A stretch of 64,000 nucleotides of DNA, taken from contig CAJNOI010000053.1 of assembly GCA_905250115.1 (NCBI GenBank), positions 511,070 to 575,069 of the forward strand, written 5' to 3'. Below are positions 33,172 through 43,694 of this stretch, piece after piece. Within the stretch, counting starts at the first letter, position 1, and every line of letters starts with the position of its first letter. The position numbers and the translations under genes were made by a program. Source of the stretch: Adineta steineri (lineage: Eukaryota > Rotifera > Eurotatoria > Adinetida > Adinetidae). The notes under the pieces were generated by a model. The model was given only the letters and a program-made list of their open reading frames with translations, made no database searches and was not told where the DNA came from.

Positions 33172-33419
33172 ATGCATCGTGTAATCTTTCTCATCCTCGT
33201 TGTTGCACTCGTTGTTCCAGCTATGAACGTCCCACCAACAATAGCATCAACACCTGGTAAGTTGCATTCGAGTGGTATGAGAGAGTGTTTCCATTTTCAG
33301 TTGCAGGTCTTATGGATTCATCGTCGACAATCAATTTACATAATGAAAAGGACCTTGTTGTTCGTGCTAAAAGATGTGGTAGAGACTACTGTAATCCTGA
33401 CGTTTGTAAGACATGTTAA
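33172..33419 (+). CDS. Secreted Cys-rich peptide precursor B, two exons, 65 aa
   Basis: Exon 1 is 33172-33256, the intron 33257-33306 (50 nt), exon 2 33307-33419. The unspliced 101-codon frame running through the intron is not the product. It has the same plan as copy A: signal peptide, short middle, four C-terminal cysteines, here spaced C-x4-C-x4-C-x2-C because of one inserted codon. A Lys-Arg pair sits immediately before the first cysteine, a typical furin/prohormone-convertase site, so a mature peptide of about 14 residues could be released. Compared with copy A, all 12 substitutions in exon 2 change an amino acid. Function unknown. Confidence 0.72.
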
Positions 33420-33593
33420 AGCAGCGGTTGTTAAATATTACGTGAACGATCAAATTGTGGTCTTTATTATGAAATGACGTTGGATGAATATTTCTTCTTT
33501 GTTGACTTGTAAAAATATAAATAAAATATTTGTGACACATGGTGGTTTAATCTAATAAAAAATAAAACTTCTGATTTTCATTCCGAAAACAAT

Positions 33594-34624
33594 ATACTAT
33601 ATAATAATTTTAATGTGTTTGTAGTTTCAGAACACAGTCACATTTGTCATTTTCTGAAACATATGCAGAAGGCTTCTATAAAAAAGGATCGAATTGGAAG
33701 TGGTTGAAAGAATGTACTTTAATGATCACTTTTCCATTATCCATTTTTGATAGAAAAATTATGTTTACTGATATCTTGTTAAAAAATTAAACAGGTGATG
33801 CAATGTAGTGCTCATCAAGCTGCAAGGGCTGATAACGTTTTATGAACAGAAAATAATAGCACATTATCCCCAGTGACCAGATATGAGTTTGAAAATTGTT
33901 CTCTCTCCTTTATCTTCTTCAAGGATATAACAATTTTTTGTTTCGTACGCTGTTTGGACATGTTAATCTTTACATTTGGTGAAACGAATTGAAATGACTG
34001 TTATATTTTCATATGGATAAGCAAAATAATCATTCTGTCTTAGCATTCAGTAATTCTTCATTGCCCGTGCAACTACTGTAGAGAAAATTCAACAAGCTAC
34101 AAAGACATTTAAATGAAAGATTTCATTTCTGTCAAATGATAAAAGTATTTTGTATTTACATTTTAAAACTATCAAATTCTATAAAACTGCTATAGTTTGA
34201 AATATTCATGATCTGACGTTAGTCTACATTACTTATTATGACAAGAACAATTTTGTTTCTGTTATAAAATATTAAACACCAACAGTGGAACAAATTGACC
34301 AATTACATCTTCATTATTGTAGTTTAATTTGCAATACGTATCGAATGTTACGAGCAGAAAACGGTTGACCGGATCGGATTTGTTTAAAGACTTTCTCCAC
34401 TAATAGCCAAAATAATAAGATTTGATTACATTGCATTTCAATGTTTTCTCCTTATGCAGAATGTGCTTTTTTTATTCTTCTGATTCTGTTATACCGTTAT
34501 ATATTTGCTATATAAATTTTGACGAAGAAATATAGAACAGTTTCACGAATAACGTACGAAATAATAAACGCAATGTTTTATATAAAAATGAGAAAGGATT
34601 TGACGGTGAAAGCAGATGTACTAA
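33594..34624. other. 1 kb without a supportable gene
   Basis: AT-rich 3' flank of the LRR gene. Nothing recognised. Confidence 0.4.
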
Positions 34625-37431
34625 TCACCATTCGTATTGAACTCGCGTCAACGAATTAGTTTCAAGATTCATCAGATGTTGTTTTCTTTCGGTACTGATA
34701 GTGTTCCCCCTAAGATCTAGGGTGGTGAGTGTCTGTATTGAATGATAATGCTGTATATGTGATCGATGGGAAGGAAATTTTTCTTACCCGTGTTACTCTG
34801 TAATGCATCAGCCAGGTATTGTGCCCCTTGGTCGCCGATGTTGTTGCTTACAAGATTCAGGCTCGTGAGTGTCTATATTGAATAATAATAGTGGATATGT
34901 GATCAATCAGAAGAAAAATTGTCTCACCGTGTTATTTTGTAATGCATGAGCCATATATTGTGCTCCTTCATCGCCGATATTGTTCACTCTAAGATTCAAT
35001 GTGTTGAGTGTCTGTATCGAATGATAATGATGGATATATGATCGATGGGAAGAAAAACGATCTCACCATATTACTATGTAATGCATGCGTCAGATGTTGT
35101 GCTCCTTCATCACCGATTCGATTGCCACCAAGATCCAACGTGATGAGTGTCTGTATTAAGACATGATGGTCGACATATGATCGATGAGAATAAAACTTTT
35201 CTCACCTTGTTACTTTGCAATGCATGAGCTAGATGTTGAGCTCCTTCTTTGCCGACTCGATTGCCGTCAAGATCCAACGAGGCGAGTGTCTATATTGAAT
35301 AATAATAGTGGATATGTAATCGACGCGAAGAAAACTTGTCTCACCTTATTACTTTGTAACGCTTGAGCTAGATGTTGAGCTCCTCCTTTGCGGATAGTGT
35401 TCCCACCAAGATTCAACGAGGCGAGTGTCTTTATTGAATAATAATGGTGAATATGTGATCAATGAGAAGAAAACGTGTCTCACCGTATTACCTTGTAATG
35501 CATGCGTCGGATATTGTAACCCTCCATCGCTGATATTGGTCTCGGAAAGATTCAGCATGGTGAGAGTCTGTATTGAATGACAATGATGGATATGCGATCG
35601 ATGTGAAGAAAAATGATCTCACCATGTTGCGTTGTAATGCACGAGCTAGATATTGTGTACCTTCATCGCCGATTTTGTTGCCACTTAGATCCAGCGTAGT
35701 GAGTGTCTATATGACTGATAATGATCGACATGTGATTGATGAGCTCAAAACGTGTCTCACAGTGTTACGTTGTAATGCATGTGCCAGATGTTGTATCACT
35801 TCGCCGCCGATATTATTCGAGCCAAGTTTTAGCGTGGTGAGTGTCTGTATTGAATGATAATAATGGATATGTGATCGATGGGAAGGAAACTTGTCTCACC
35901 ATGTTACTCAGTAATGCATGCGCCAGATGTTGTGCTCCTCCATCGTCGATACTGGTCTCGGACAGATTCAGCATGGTGAGATTCTGCATTGAAGCAGGAT
36001 GGTGGATATATGATCAATGAAAATAAAACTTGTCTCACCTTGTTACTTTTTAATACATGAGCTAGATGTCTTACCCCTTTATCCCCGATATTATTGTTCC
36101 GCTGAAGATTCAGCACAGTGAGTGTCTGTATTGAAACATGATGATGGATGTGACTGATGACAACAAAAATTTGTCTCACCTTGTTACTTTGTAATGCATG
36201 AGCTAGATGTTTTATCCCTCTATCCCCGATATGATTTCCTTCAAGATTCAGCGCAGTGAGTGTCTGTATCGAAACATGATAGTTGATATGTGATCGATGA
36301 GAAGAAAAATTATCTCACCGTATTACTCTCTAATGCCTTGGTCAGATATTGTAGGTTTTGACCATGCATTGCCTTATTTATCAATTTCAGTTCAGTGAAT
36401 GTCTATACGAATTTCTATATAGAATCGTAGTTCTGTAAATGGATCAATGCCGTTTAGCTACGTTCTCCCTTGGATAGTTTTCTTGTATTAACGAGAGTTC
36501 TCTGAACACTTTCTGATTGTTTGTCAAATTAGTATTTTGTACAAGGGAAAATATACTACCAGAGCTTGCGTGCTTAAGTGTGAACAGAACATTGAATTGG
36601 ATGCAGCGTAGAAAAATTCCGTTTACAGTCATGGAAATATGTACGAAAAGTTTCAAATGCGGTCAATTGGATCTGAAGTCTATCTATCTCTAATACCTAT
36701 AGTGTTTGATGATCGTCGAAAATGATGTGAATCTCAAGAAAACTATTCAAAACGACAATAGTCGATTGTCATCTGTTATTGCTTCTTACTTTACAAAACT
36801 GATTAGATAGACATTTCATTCGGGTAAGATTATTTGTTTTGTTTACGCTTTATTTAGTCTTTATTCCAAAAAAATACACTCTTTGATTTGGTACGTACAC
36901 TAGTTATAAGAGAGATGAATGATTTTTTGCTCAGATTCCGATGATATTTTCAAAGATCCTCTGGTTCTCAACGGCATGATACAAAGTAACTTTTGCTTCA
37001 GTCCCTGTACTGTATCAGAATGACAAGCGTTTACCATCAAGTCTGAACACTGAATCAAATACTAAGAAAGAATAACTGTGCTGCATTTATGTATTACGTT
37101 CATTAATAGACAAGATAATTGCAGTAAAAAACCTGAGCTCAATAAGTTCTAGAAAATGACTGTGAATGCTTTACAAAGTGTTATTTCTAGTGTTAACTAA
37201 GCTCTGCAGAGTATAGAACTAAAAAATATAATTCATTACTAAAATAAAGAACGCTTTGAAAATCTAACTTGAAAATAAAGATGAAGCTTACCTGGTATCG
37301 ATGATGGCATTAAACCGTGTGCAGACATTGCGAAGTGCCAGAAGAATTGTTACTTCATCGAGGTTGTCGAATATTTTATGGACAAGTTCGACGGGTAATG
37401 TAAGAAAAGATAGAGGAACGTTGTCAGACAT
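34625..37431 (-). CDS. F-box / leucine-rich-repeat protein, one LRR per exon
   Basis: Exon 1 (37431-37292, donor GTAAGC) encodes an F-box: LTLPVELVHKIFDNLDE then TILLALRNVCTRFNAIID; the F-box should bind Skp1 in an SCF ubiquitin ligase. From 36402 leftward come twelve exons each holding one ribonuclease-inhibitor-type LRR with the pattern T-L-x-x-L-x-L-x-x-N-x-I-G-D-E-G-A-Q-x-L-A-H-A-L-x-x-N. Right and left edges: 36402/36319, 36263/36180, 36125/36039, 35983/35900, 35844/35761, 35706/35623, 35567/35484, 35428/35345, 35289/35206, 35150/35067, 35011/34928, 34872/34788. Ten are exactly 84 nt and in phase 0; one is 87 and one 85. Introns are 54-55 nt. A last exon (34732-34625) ends the frame. The 85-nt exon shifts the reading frame so that translation would stop at 34710. 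The exon(s) between 36403 and 37291 are not resolved, so this may be a recently damaged gene. Confidence 0.75.
34733..36402 (-). repeat. 139-bp exon+intron tandem array encoding LRRs
   Basis: Each unit is an 84-nt LRR exon plus a 55-nt intron, repeated 12 times with near-constant period. The introns are also alike, with TGATGGATATGTGATCGATG-type cores and TTTTCTTC before the donor, so whole units rather than exons alone were duplicated. Confidence 0.9.
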
Positions 37432-39692
37432 TGATGTTTTTTTTATTTATTATAACCTGTTTTTTAATGAAATATATATGCATTAAAATTGTCAGTTATC
37501 TTTTATGTATTCTGTGTCATCACTTTCTCGGGCTTCTATAGATAATTGTAGAATATGACGAACAATAAAATGAGAAGGTTTTAAAGGAATAGCAACAGGT
37601 TACTTTTCTTATCTTTAAAGAAAAGAGAAAAAAATAAGACTTGCTTTTAGAGAGAACGAAAAAAAGATAGGTGAAACCTGTGGACATGGTCATCATTCTG
37701 AATTTAAATAAAACTACATAACATTCATTTAAAATGATCGTATGCTCAGATAGCTGAGATTGTGCACAGTCTATATATACCTGTTTAATATAAGATACAC
37801 TTAAAAATAGAAACTATAGTACGGACAAAAAATGACAGCATGATATTGTTGTTTATAAGTTTTAATAATCTTAGATAACAAACTAAGTCCAATGAATCAT
37901 CGAATCAAAATATAAAAAAAATGCACTGCAGACATATTATTTTCTGGCTGCTTCTTATTTTCTTCGTTCGAATTCACACAGAGAAATAGAGATTTTAATG
38001 AACTACATGTAGTGCACTTCATTTTTATCCGCTACATTTAATATTAGATAAAACAAAAATTGCAGGATAGAATTCATTACTCACTGGAAAATATGTAATT
38101 AAGACGATGCACAATGAATGGTCTAATACAAACGAAGAAGAATTCAAATGCTCTTATTTCATTAGTGCAGTCAAGAATAAATAACATAGGAAGCAAAGAA
38201 TCTTGCAAAACAATAGTTCTTGAACCAAAAGAAACAGCAAATTTCAAAACTTCGACATCGATGAGTTCTGCTATTTACTCTTCATACATTATGAAAATCA
38301 TGATTGATACATCATTGTCAAACTATGAGCGATATTGATTTAGATAGAATAATCCATTTGTTTTAAAAATAATCATAAGAAAATGAAAAATCTATCTATT
38401 TATTTATTTTTAACATCAAGAATCACAGTTAGATGATAAAAGCATTGTCAATCATCTCTTTAAAACTTATGTGATTTTCTATCCAATTGAAAATAATTCT
38501 GTTAATCAAAAGCAAAAAAAAACTTTTTGTTTGATCTCTAGTTTTGCATTCATTTAATATATGTCATGCATTTGTATATTTACCCACTTGAGAAAAACTT
38601 CAAATATTTCATGATATAAATATATGATTTTTTTATATAAACTACTTATAAAATACGAATAGCTTATACTTCATTAATTGTATAAATCAGTGCTCTTTTT
38701 ATATCAATCATGATAAATAACAAAATCATATAATATATTTATAATTGTAAAAATATTAACAAATTTATTCAAGCATATAAAACAAAGTCCGCCTACTCAA
38801 TAGTTCAAAGTCACGAGTTATACTCCTACGTTATATAAATGAGGATCGTTCAGTATTTTCATGAGCAATTTTTGAGCTATTTTTCCAGATGCAGTACACG
38901 AAGTACGATAGCGGAATTGAGGAAGTATGGAGACTTGAACGTCCTCCCCATTAAATAAAAATCTTGCAATTTTGCATAATAAATAAGATGAGGTGATATT
39001 TTTTCCTATTTGATATCGTTATTTATCAATGGACGAGAAAAATATGCAGTTTAAACACACACATTAACGGTGATTATTCTATACAATAGTTAATACGTGA
39101 TATCTTATTGTTTGATCGTTTACATGAGACCTACAGCAGAGTCCGTCTTGGGCCGGGTCATTATAAATTGGCCAATATTGCACTTCACCTAAGACAAACA
39201 GCAATTCTAGATGAGATGATGATTTCGTTCTTTTTAATTTTGAGAGAGCGAGTATAGATTCACTAAAAAGGATGCTTAATCTCCGAACAAACTCGTTTTA
39301 GTTGCCCAAAATTAGTCTATGTGGAACACTGACCTACATGGAAGGTAATATACCCATGGATCTTTCTACCCGATCACAGTATTTCCGAATAATCGCTTAA
39401 GGATATTTGAAATCACCCAAAATTATGAAAGAACAGACAAAAATAACTTTTGTTGAAGTTTTTTTTCTTTCTCTCTCTTCAGACGATGACGTAGATGTGT
39501 GGTTTAGAGACACATATATGTGTTTATTATTATAATCTTTTTTCAACAATTATGGCGTGTGTTTTTGCTTCCGATTTAAAATATCATGAAATATGATTCT
39601 ATATATATGGATGTCTGTATGAAAGGTATATTCACCAGTGATACACAAGTTACTTCATATACGATCAACAATTTAGTTACAATTATCAAAAC
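37432..39692. other. 2.3 kb without a supportable gene
   Basis: Very AT-rich. A 74-codon plus frame (38114-38338) and a 21-codon frame after an acceptor-like TTTTTCCAG (38889-38954) have no recognisable features. Confidence 0.35.
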
Positions 39693-39880
39693 ATGTTCAA
39701 TCCGGAGACTGTCGATGGTATGAACGAATTATTTGTCTAATCGATTCATAATCCCTTTTTTTATTTCTAGCCATAGTAATACAGATGATCGAGGAGGCTG
39801 ATAATCAGGTATGTAGTTTTTCTAAATAATAACCCGATTGAACTAATTACTATCCATAGGCTAACAAAGGTCCAAAATAA
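39693..39880 (+). CDS. Possible three-exon micropeptide, 27 aa
   Basis: ATG at 39693; exon 1 39693-39717, intron 39718-39770 (GTATGA...TTTCTAG), exon 2 39771-39808, intron 39809-39859 (GTATGT...TCCATAG), exon 3 39860-39880 ending TAA. The three pieces total 84 nt and stay in frame. The product is acidic, with an IQMIEEAD segment slightly reminiscent of a calmodulin helix. A CTATATATATGG sequence lies about 90 nt upstream. Both introns have canonical ends and sizes normal for this window, but a frame this short can arise by chance. Confidence 0.35.
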
Positions 39881-40662
39881 TGTCACATCGGGTTAGCAAA
39901 AACACTGAAGATGATGGTGGAAATTTGCATTTATCTTTTTCATCACATACATTGGGTTAATAACGACAACAATGCCAGAATATCGTGTATATATCTAAAG
40001 TAAAACACATCTAATCAGCGTGTATGCTTTTTGCTATATTTAAAATATTTTTTATATATCATAATTATATTTTTATTTTACTCCGGATTATTTATTCCAA
40101 ATAAATATTTTTGAAAACAAACTTCAAGGATTTTGCTTTATTCTTAACATTCAGAGAGAGTATTAGTGAGCAAATATTATAACTACATGAAAAAAAAATC
40201 TCATCAAATAGATGTATAGACAAGTAACACGTAAGTAAAGTATTTATATATGTTGCATATTCATATGATTTTTACTTTTTTATTGGTTAAAAAAGACAAT
40301 ATATACCGTGTAAATATTGTTGGAAAAGACGGGAGACGTTTTGACTCAACTAGAAAACAAAGGTATTTTTACATGAAACTTTGAGCAGTTGTATAGCTCA
40401 GAGTTGGTAGTCACTCGTACAAGTTTCAGCTTGATCGGTCGTATTTCTGTATTACATTAGTACTCGTTAGGCGCGAGAATGAAAGAGGAGAATTACTTGT
40501 TTTTCGAAGAATATGATGTTGCTCATAAGGACATTATAACATGACGTGCTTGACGGTGTAGGATATAAATCAACAAAAGCTACTAATTTTATACTACCAC
40601 AGAGTCTATAACCCTGAATTTGACACTTTTTTATACGGTGTGATTACGACGCGGGTCGGCTA
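39881..40662. other. Non-coding gap
   Basis: AT-rich, nothing recognised. Confidence 0.4.
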
Positions 40663-41632
40663 CTTCTCATTTGCGAACATGAATAAAACTAACTTTGAAC
40701 AAAGTTAAATTGTTTTAAATTTTCGGTTAATTTGACGTTAATGAAGTTTAAATCAATGATAAAAGTTTTCAAAATGTTATGCAAATATCTGATTAAGGGA
40801 AGCGCATATGAAACATAAAACTTATGAAAAATTCTACTTTCAAATTTATTCAGTATTAAATAGAATTTCTGCGATTTGTAGAGGACGTAAGTTTTTGATG
40901 ACCAAAGATTTTGTTTTAAACATGCGAAACGATTTCTGCAACTTGTAGAGGACGCGAGTTTTTGAAGAGTATAAATCTTTCTTCTAAAAGATTTCCGCAA
41001 TTTGTGAGCGAGACAAAGATAATTATTACTTATGTAAAACTAAAAAGTTTTTATGATTAAATGAAACGATACTGATAATCCTCGAGCAAGGGTGCGGAAG
41101 AATGATCATGATTGAGATAGAACTAAAAACTTTTTTTCTGACTCATAGAAACATTTCCTACAATGTCCCCGATATTTCTGGCTTTTGTAAATTATTAATT
41201 GACCACCATGATTTTTGTAGTTGATTCAGTATTGTGCTGCGTTCTTAGGATGATTTTTATAAATATTATGAATTATTAAAATTGTTTAAAATAAAGCGCT
41301 TGCTACAAAAATATTCTGACAACGATTTCGAGCAAACTCTACAAATCACAGCCATCTAGAAGAAAAATGAAATATTGATTTTCAGCGCACTCTACAAATT
41401 GCAGATATTTGAAAGCGACATAAGATATTGATAATTAGGGAACTCTATAAATGGCAGTGATTTAGAAAGAAAAATGAAACATAGCTTTTTAGGGACCTCT
41501 ATAAATTGCAGTTATTGAAAAATGAGAAATTTTGTGTTGAGTTTTTTAAATTAATTCAGTTTTTCATAAAAATAAATTTGAACTTTATAGTTTAAAATTT
41601 TAAAATTTAAATTCATGTTCGCGAATGAGAAG
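40663..41632. mobile_element. Foldback element, 0.97 kb, with subrepeats in both arms
   Basis: The ends CTTCTCATTTGCGAACATGAAT and its inverted partner ATTCATGTTCGCGAATGAGAAG close a long imperfect palindrome. The left arm holds three copies of a TTTCTGCAATTTGTAGAGGACG-type unit (40865, 40930, 40985); the right arm holds four inverted ones (CTCTACAAATTGCAG). The 103-codon minus frame inside (40689-41000) is a product of these repeats. No transposase; no clear target duplication. Confidence 0.7.
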
Positions 41633-42064
41633 ATACGGTCTTGGCTATATTCGATTCAACAATGAAAAATCCGAAGCGGCACAGATGTACATAAATGCCA
41701 TTACTTTTTTTGGTTTATTGTATTAATATGAATTCTATAGATATATAAAATGATTGACAACCAAGTATAAAGAAACAATAAATAATAAAGCATTAAGTGC
41801 AATATGTGCCTCGAAAATCCATTTGCGACAGCGAATTAAAAGAGAAAATACATTTGAAATGTTAAGTTATACATGATCATTAATAAATGTCTTATGATCG
41901 TTTATGGGAACAACTACATAATAATAAATATTTTATTTTAAAAATAAAGATAATCGTTTTTCTTTTCTGAAATGAATCTGGAATAAAATTGTTATTAGAT
42001 TCAGCTGTCGCATCTCTCTATTAAGATATACTGCGTATCTAAAATCTGCATAAGTTATATAAAT
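41633..42064. other. Non-coding gap
   Basis: AT-rich, nothing recognised. Confidence 0.4.
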
Positions 42065-42584
42065 TAGAGGCCCAAACAGGTCATTTGGTCTACCTGAATA
42101 GGCGCAGATCAGACAGATTATATCAAGCCGTAAGCCAGGCCTCCTGCCTGTCATATTTTTCTAAATTCTCTATTAAAAAGTTCGTTTTTTTATCAGAAAA
42201 TGTATTTATCAAATACACAATGGAGTATTGACGCCGCTGAAAGATAACAAATAACTTTAATATCATTGTGACTGGGCACAATCTTGATTTGTAATAGATT
42301 GTGACTACATTGTTCATTGCTCAATATTCATTTATTTATTTAGTTTATTTATCCGTTTCGGTAAGTCACTGTTCAAACTTTCTAGTCGGTTATTGATATT
42401 ATCTTACATGAATCGTCGGCTAATCTTATTGTTTGCTGTTTCGTATTTATATTGTCTTAATATGGTAGGAACTGATATATCCTCTTTAACTAGTAGTTCA
42501 TCACATTCATTCAAAGCCTAAAATGATCCATAGCCTTCATAGACAGGCCAGGCCTACCCAAGGTAAGACCTGCTTGGACCCCTG
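42065..42584. mobile_element. hAT-type MITE, 520 bp
   Basis: The left end TAGAGGCCCAAACAGGTC mirrors the right end (reverse complement CAGGGGTCCAAGCAGGTC). Flanks ATATAAAT (42057-42064) and GTATAAGT (42585-42592) agree at six of eight positions, an aged 8-bp target duplication. No transposase. Confidence 0.65.
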
Positions 42585-42592
42585 GTATAAGT

Positions 42593-43340
42593 TGAGTTAA
42601 TTTCAGAACATTACCAGCCTGTAGTATTCGTTATATAGATAAAACATGGTGTATTGAATACTATACGAATTCTTAGAACTGGCCGTCGTTGCTTAGAACT
42701 CGCCACAAGGTTGCTCAATTGTATTACAGAATTTCTGTCTTCTTAAAAAAGCTACACCGTGAGAAGGCGGGGCAACTCGCCAAATTGCAACACGCCTCGT
42801 CATCGTCCGCCGCCAAATATTCCGAATCGTCTCGCGGGGAAGGGGGGGAGGGGGGGGAGGCGAGGCGGTGTAACTCGGCGGTTTTCGGATCTCTGTTTCC
42901 CAATCAATGCTGTTTTCTGTGATCGTGCTATTTTACCAACGTAAAAAAATTCTGAATAGAATTCTTGTTATTTCAAATTGCAGTAATCATTTTATGGAAT
43001 ATTCCAAGTTACCGCTAACCTTTCTGATATGAGTCTTTTTCTCCATGGGAAGAACCAGATAAGAAAAATTACACGTATATTTACACAGGTAATCTTAGAG
43101 TTGACGTGTTACCAAATTATACGGCAAGAGACACTGATATCAACAACGTGCATTACGATGAATGGTCTTCTAGTTATAGGAAAAAACCTTGGCTTAACAC
43201 CTCAGGAGATATAAAATGTCGTCTTTGCCAGCATGATGTTTCAGTTTCGTTCTCACTTTACCAACATTAACGTAAAAAAATCCTTGCAACAACGAGTCAA
43301 GTAAGAAACAAATATAATGAAACGGAACTTCGCTCATGAT
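42593..43340. other. Non-coding stretch with a GC-rich block
   Basis: Positions 42760-42890 are strikingly GC-rich (GGGGGGGAGGGGGGGAGGCG) compared with the AT-rich surroundings and begin and end with GGCG/CGCC and ACACCG/CGGTGT motifs. This suggests a small degenerate palindromic element. No gene. Confidence 0.4.
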
Positions 43341-43343
43341 CCA

Positions 43344-43350
43344 TATAAAG
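43344..43350 (+). promoter_or_regulatory. TATA box (TATAAAG) for the 43.4-kb peptide
   Basis: Located 60 nt before the ATG at 43404, a similar placement to the other Cys-rich peptide genes. Confidence 0.55.
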
Positions 43351-43403
43351 TTTGCCTTGTTTTATTCTTTATTTTTTCTGCGTTTAGATTCGTGTAAGTT
43401 ATA

Positions 43404-43694
43404 ATGGTTGTCGTTTCAAAAACTTTTTATGTCGCATTATTCGCTCTTATCATTATTGTCCTTTGTTATTCGACAACAGCGGTTTCAGCTAAATTGAAAT
43501 GGAAAGATATAAAAAAAGTGGCCGAGATCGTGAAAAAAGTGACAGATGTTGTGTTTAAAAGTTGCCCATGCTACAGCATCTGTAAATACGACTGCAAAAA
43601 GAAACAATCTGCTCGTGAGTGTGTTAAAATATGCGAAGACAAATGTGGTTGTCACGAAAAGGATCATAAAGATCGTCACGATCCTAATCTATAA
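43404..43694 (+). CDS. Secreted cationic peptide precursor with eight cysteines, 96 aa
   Basis: A signal peptide of about 29 residues (ALFALIIIVLCYSTTAVSA) precedes a Lys-rich segment, KLKWKDIKKVAEIVKKV, predicted to form an amphipathic cationic helix. After it come eight cysteines arranged almost symmetrically: C-x1-C-x4-C-x3-C, a spacer of about ten residues, then C-x3-C-x3-C-x1-C. Paired C-x3-C motifs on two helices are the signature of helical-hairpin disulfide peptides. The tail is rich in His, Asp and Lys (KDHKDRHD) and might bind metal. Membrane-active host defence is a reasonable guess from the cationic helix; no family match is claimed. Single exon, intact, TATA at -60. Confidence 0.75.
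   Translation: MVVVSKTFYVALFALIIIVLCYSTTAVSAKLKWKDIKKVAEIVKKVTDVVFKSCPCYSICKYDCKKKQSARECVKICEDKCGCHEKDHKDRHDPNL

Larger units (their letters stand above)
32909..33593 (+). repeat. Segmental duplication, copy B (with a peptide gene)
   Basis: Direct repeat of 30392-31073, about 90% identical by eye, starting 2517 bp downstream of copy A. Non-coding parts and exon 2 have diverged to a similar degree. Confidence 0.85.

Noticed and set aside
38889-38954. 21-codon frame after an acceptor-like TTTTTCCAG with a TATATAAAT upstream
   Set aside because: No upstream exon or donor can be linked, and the frame is too short to support alone.
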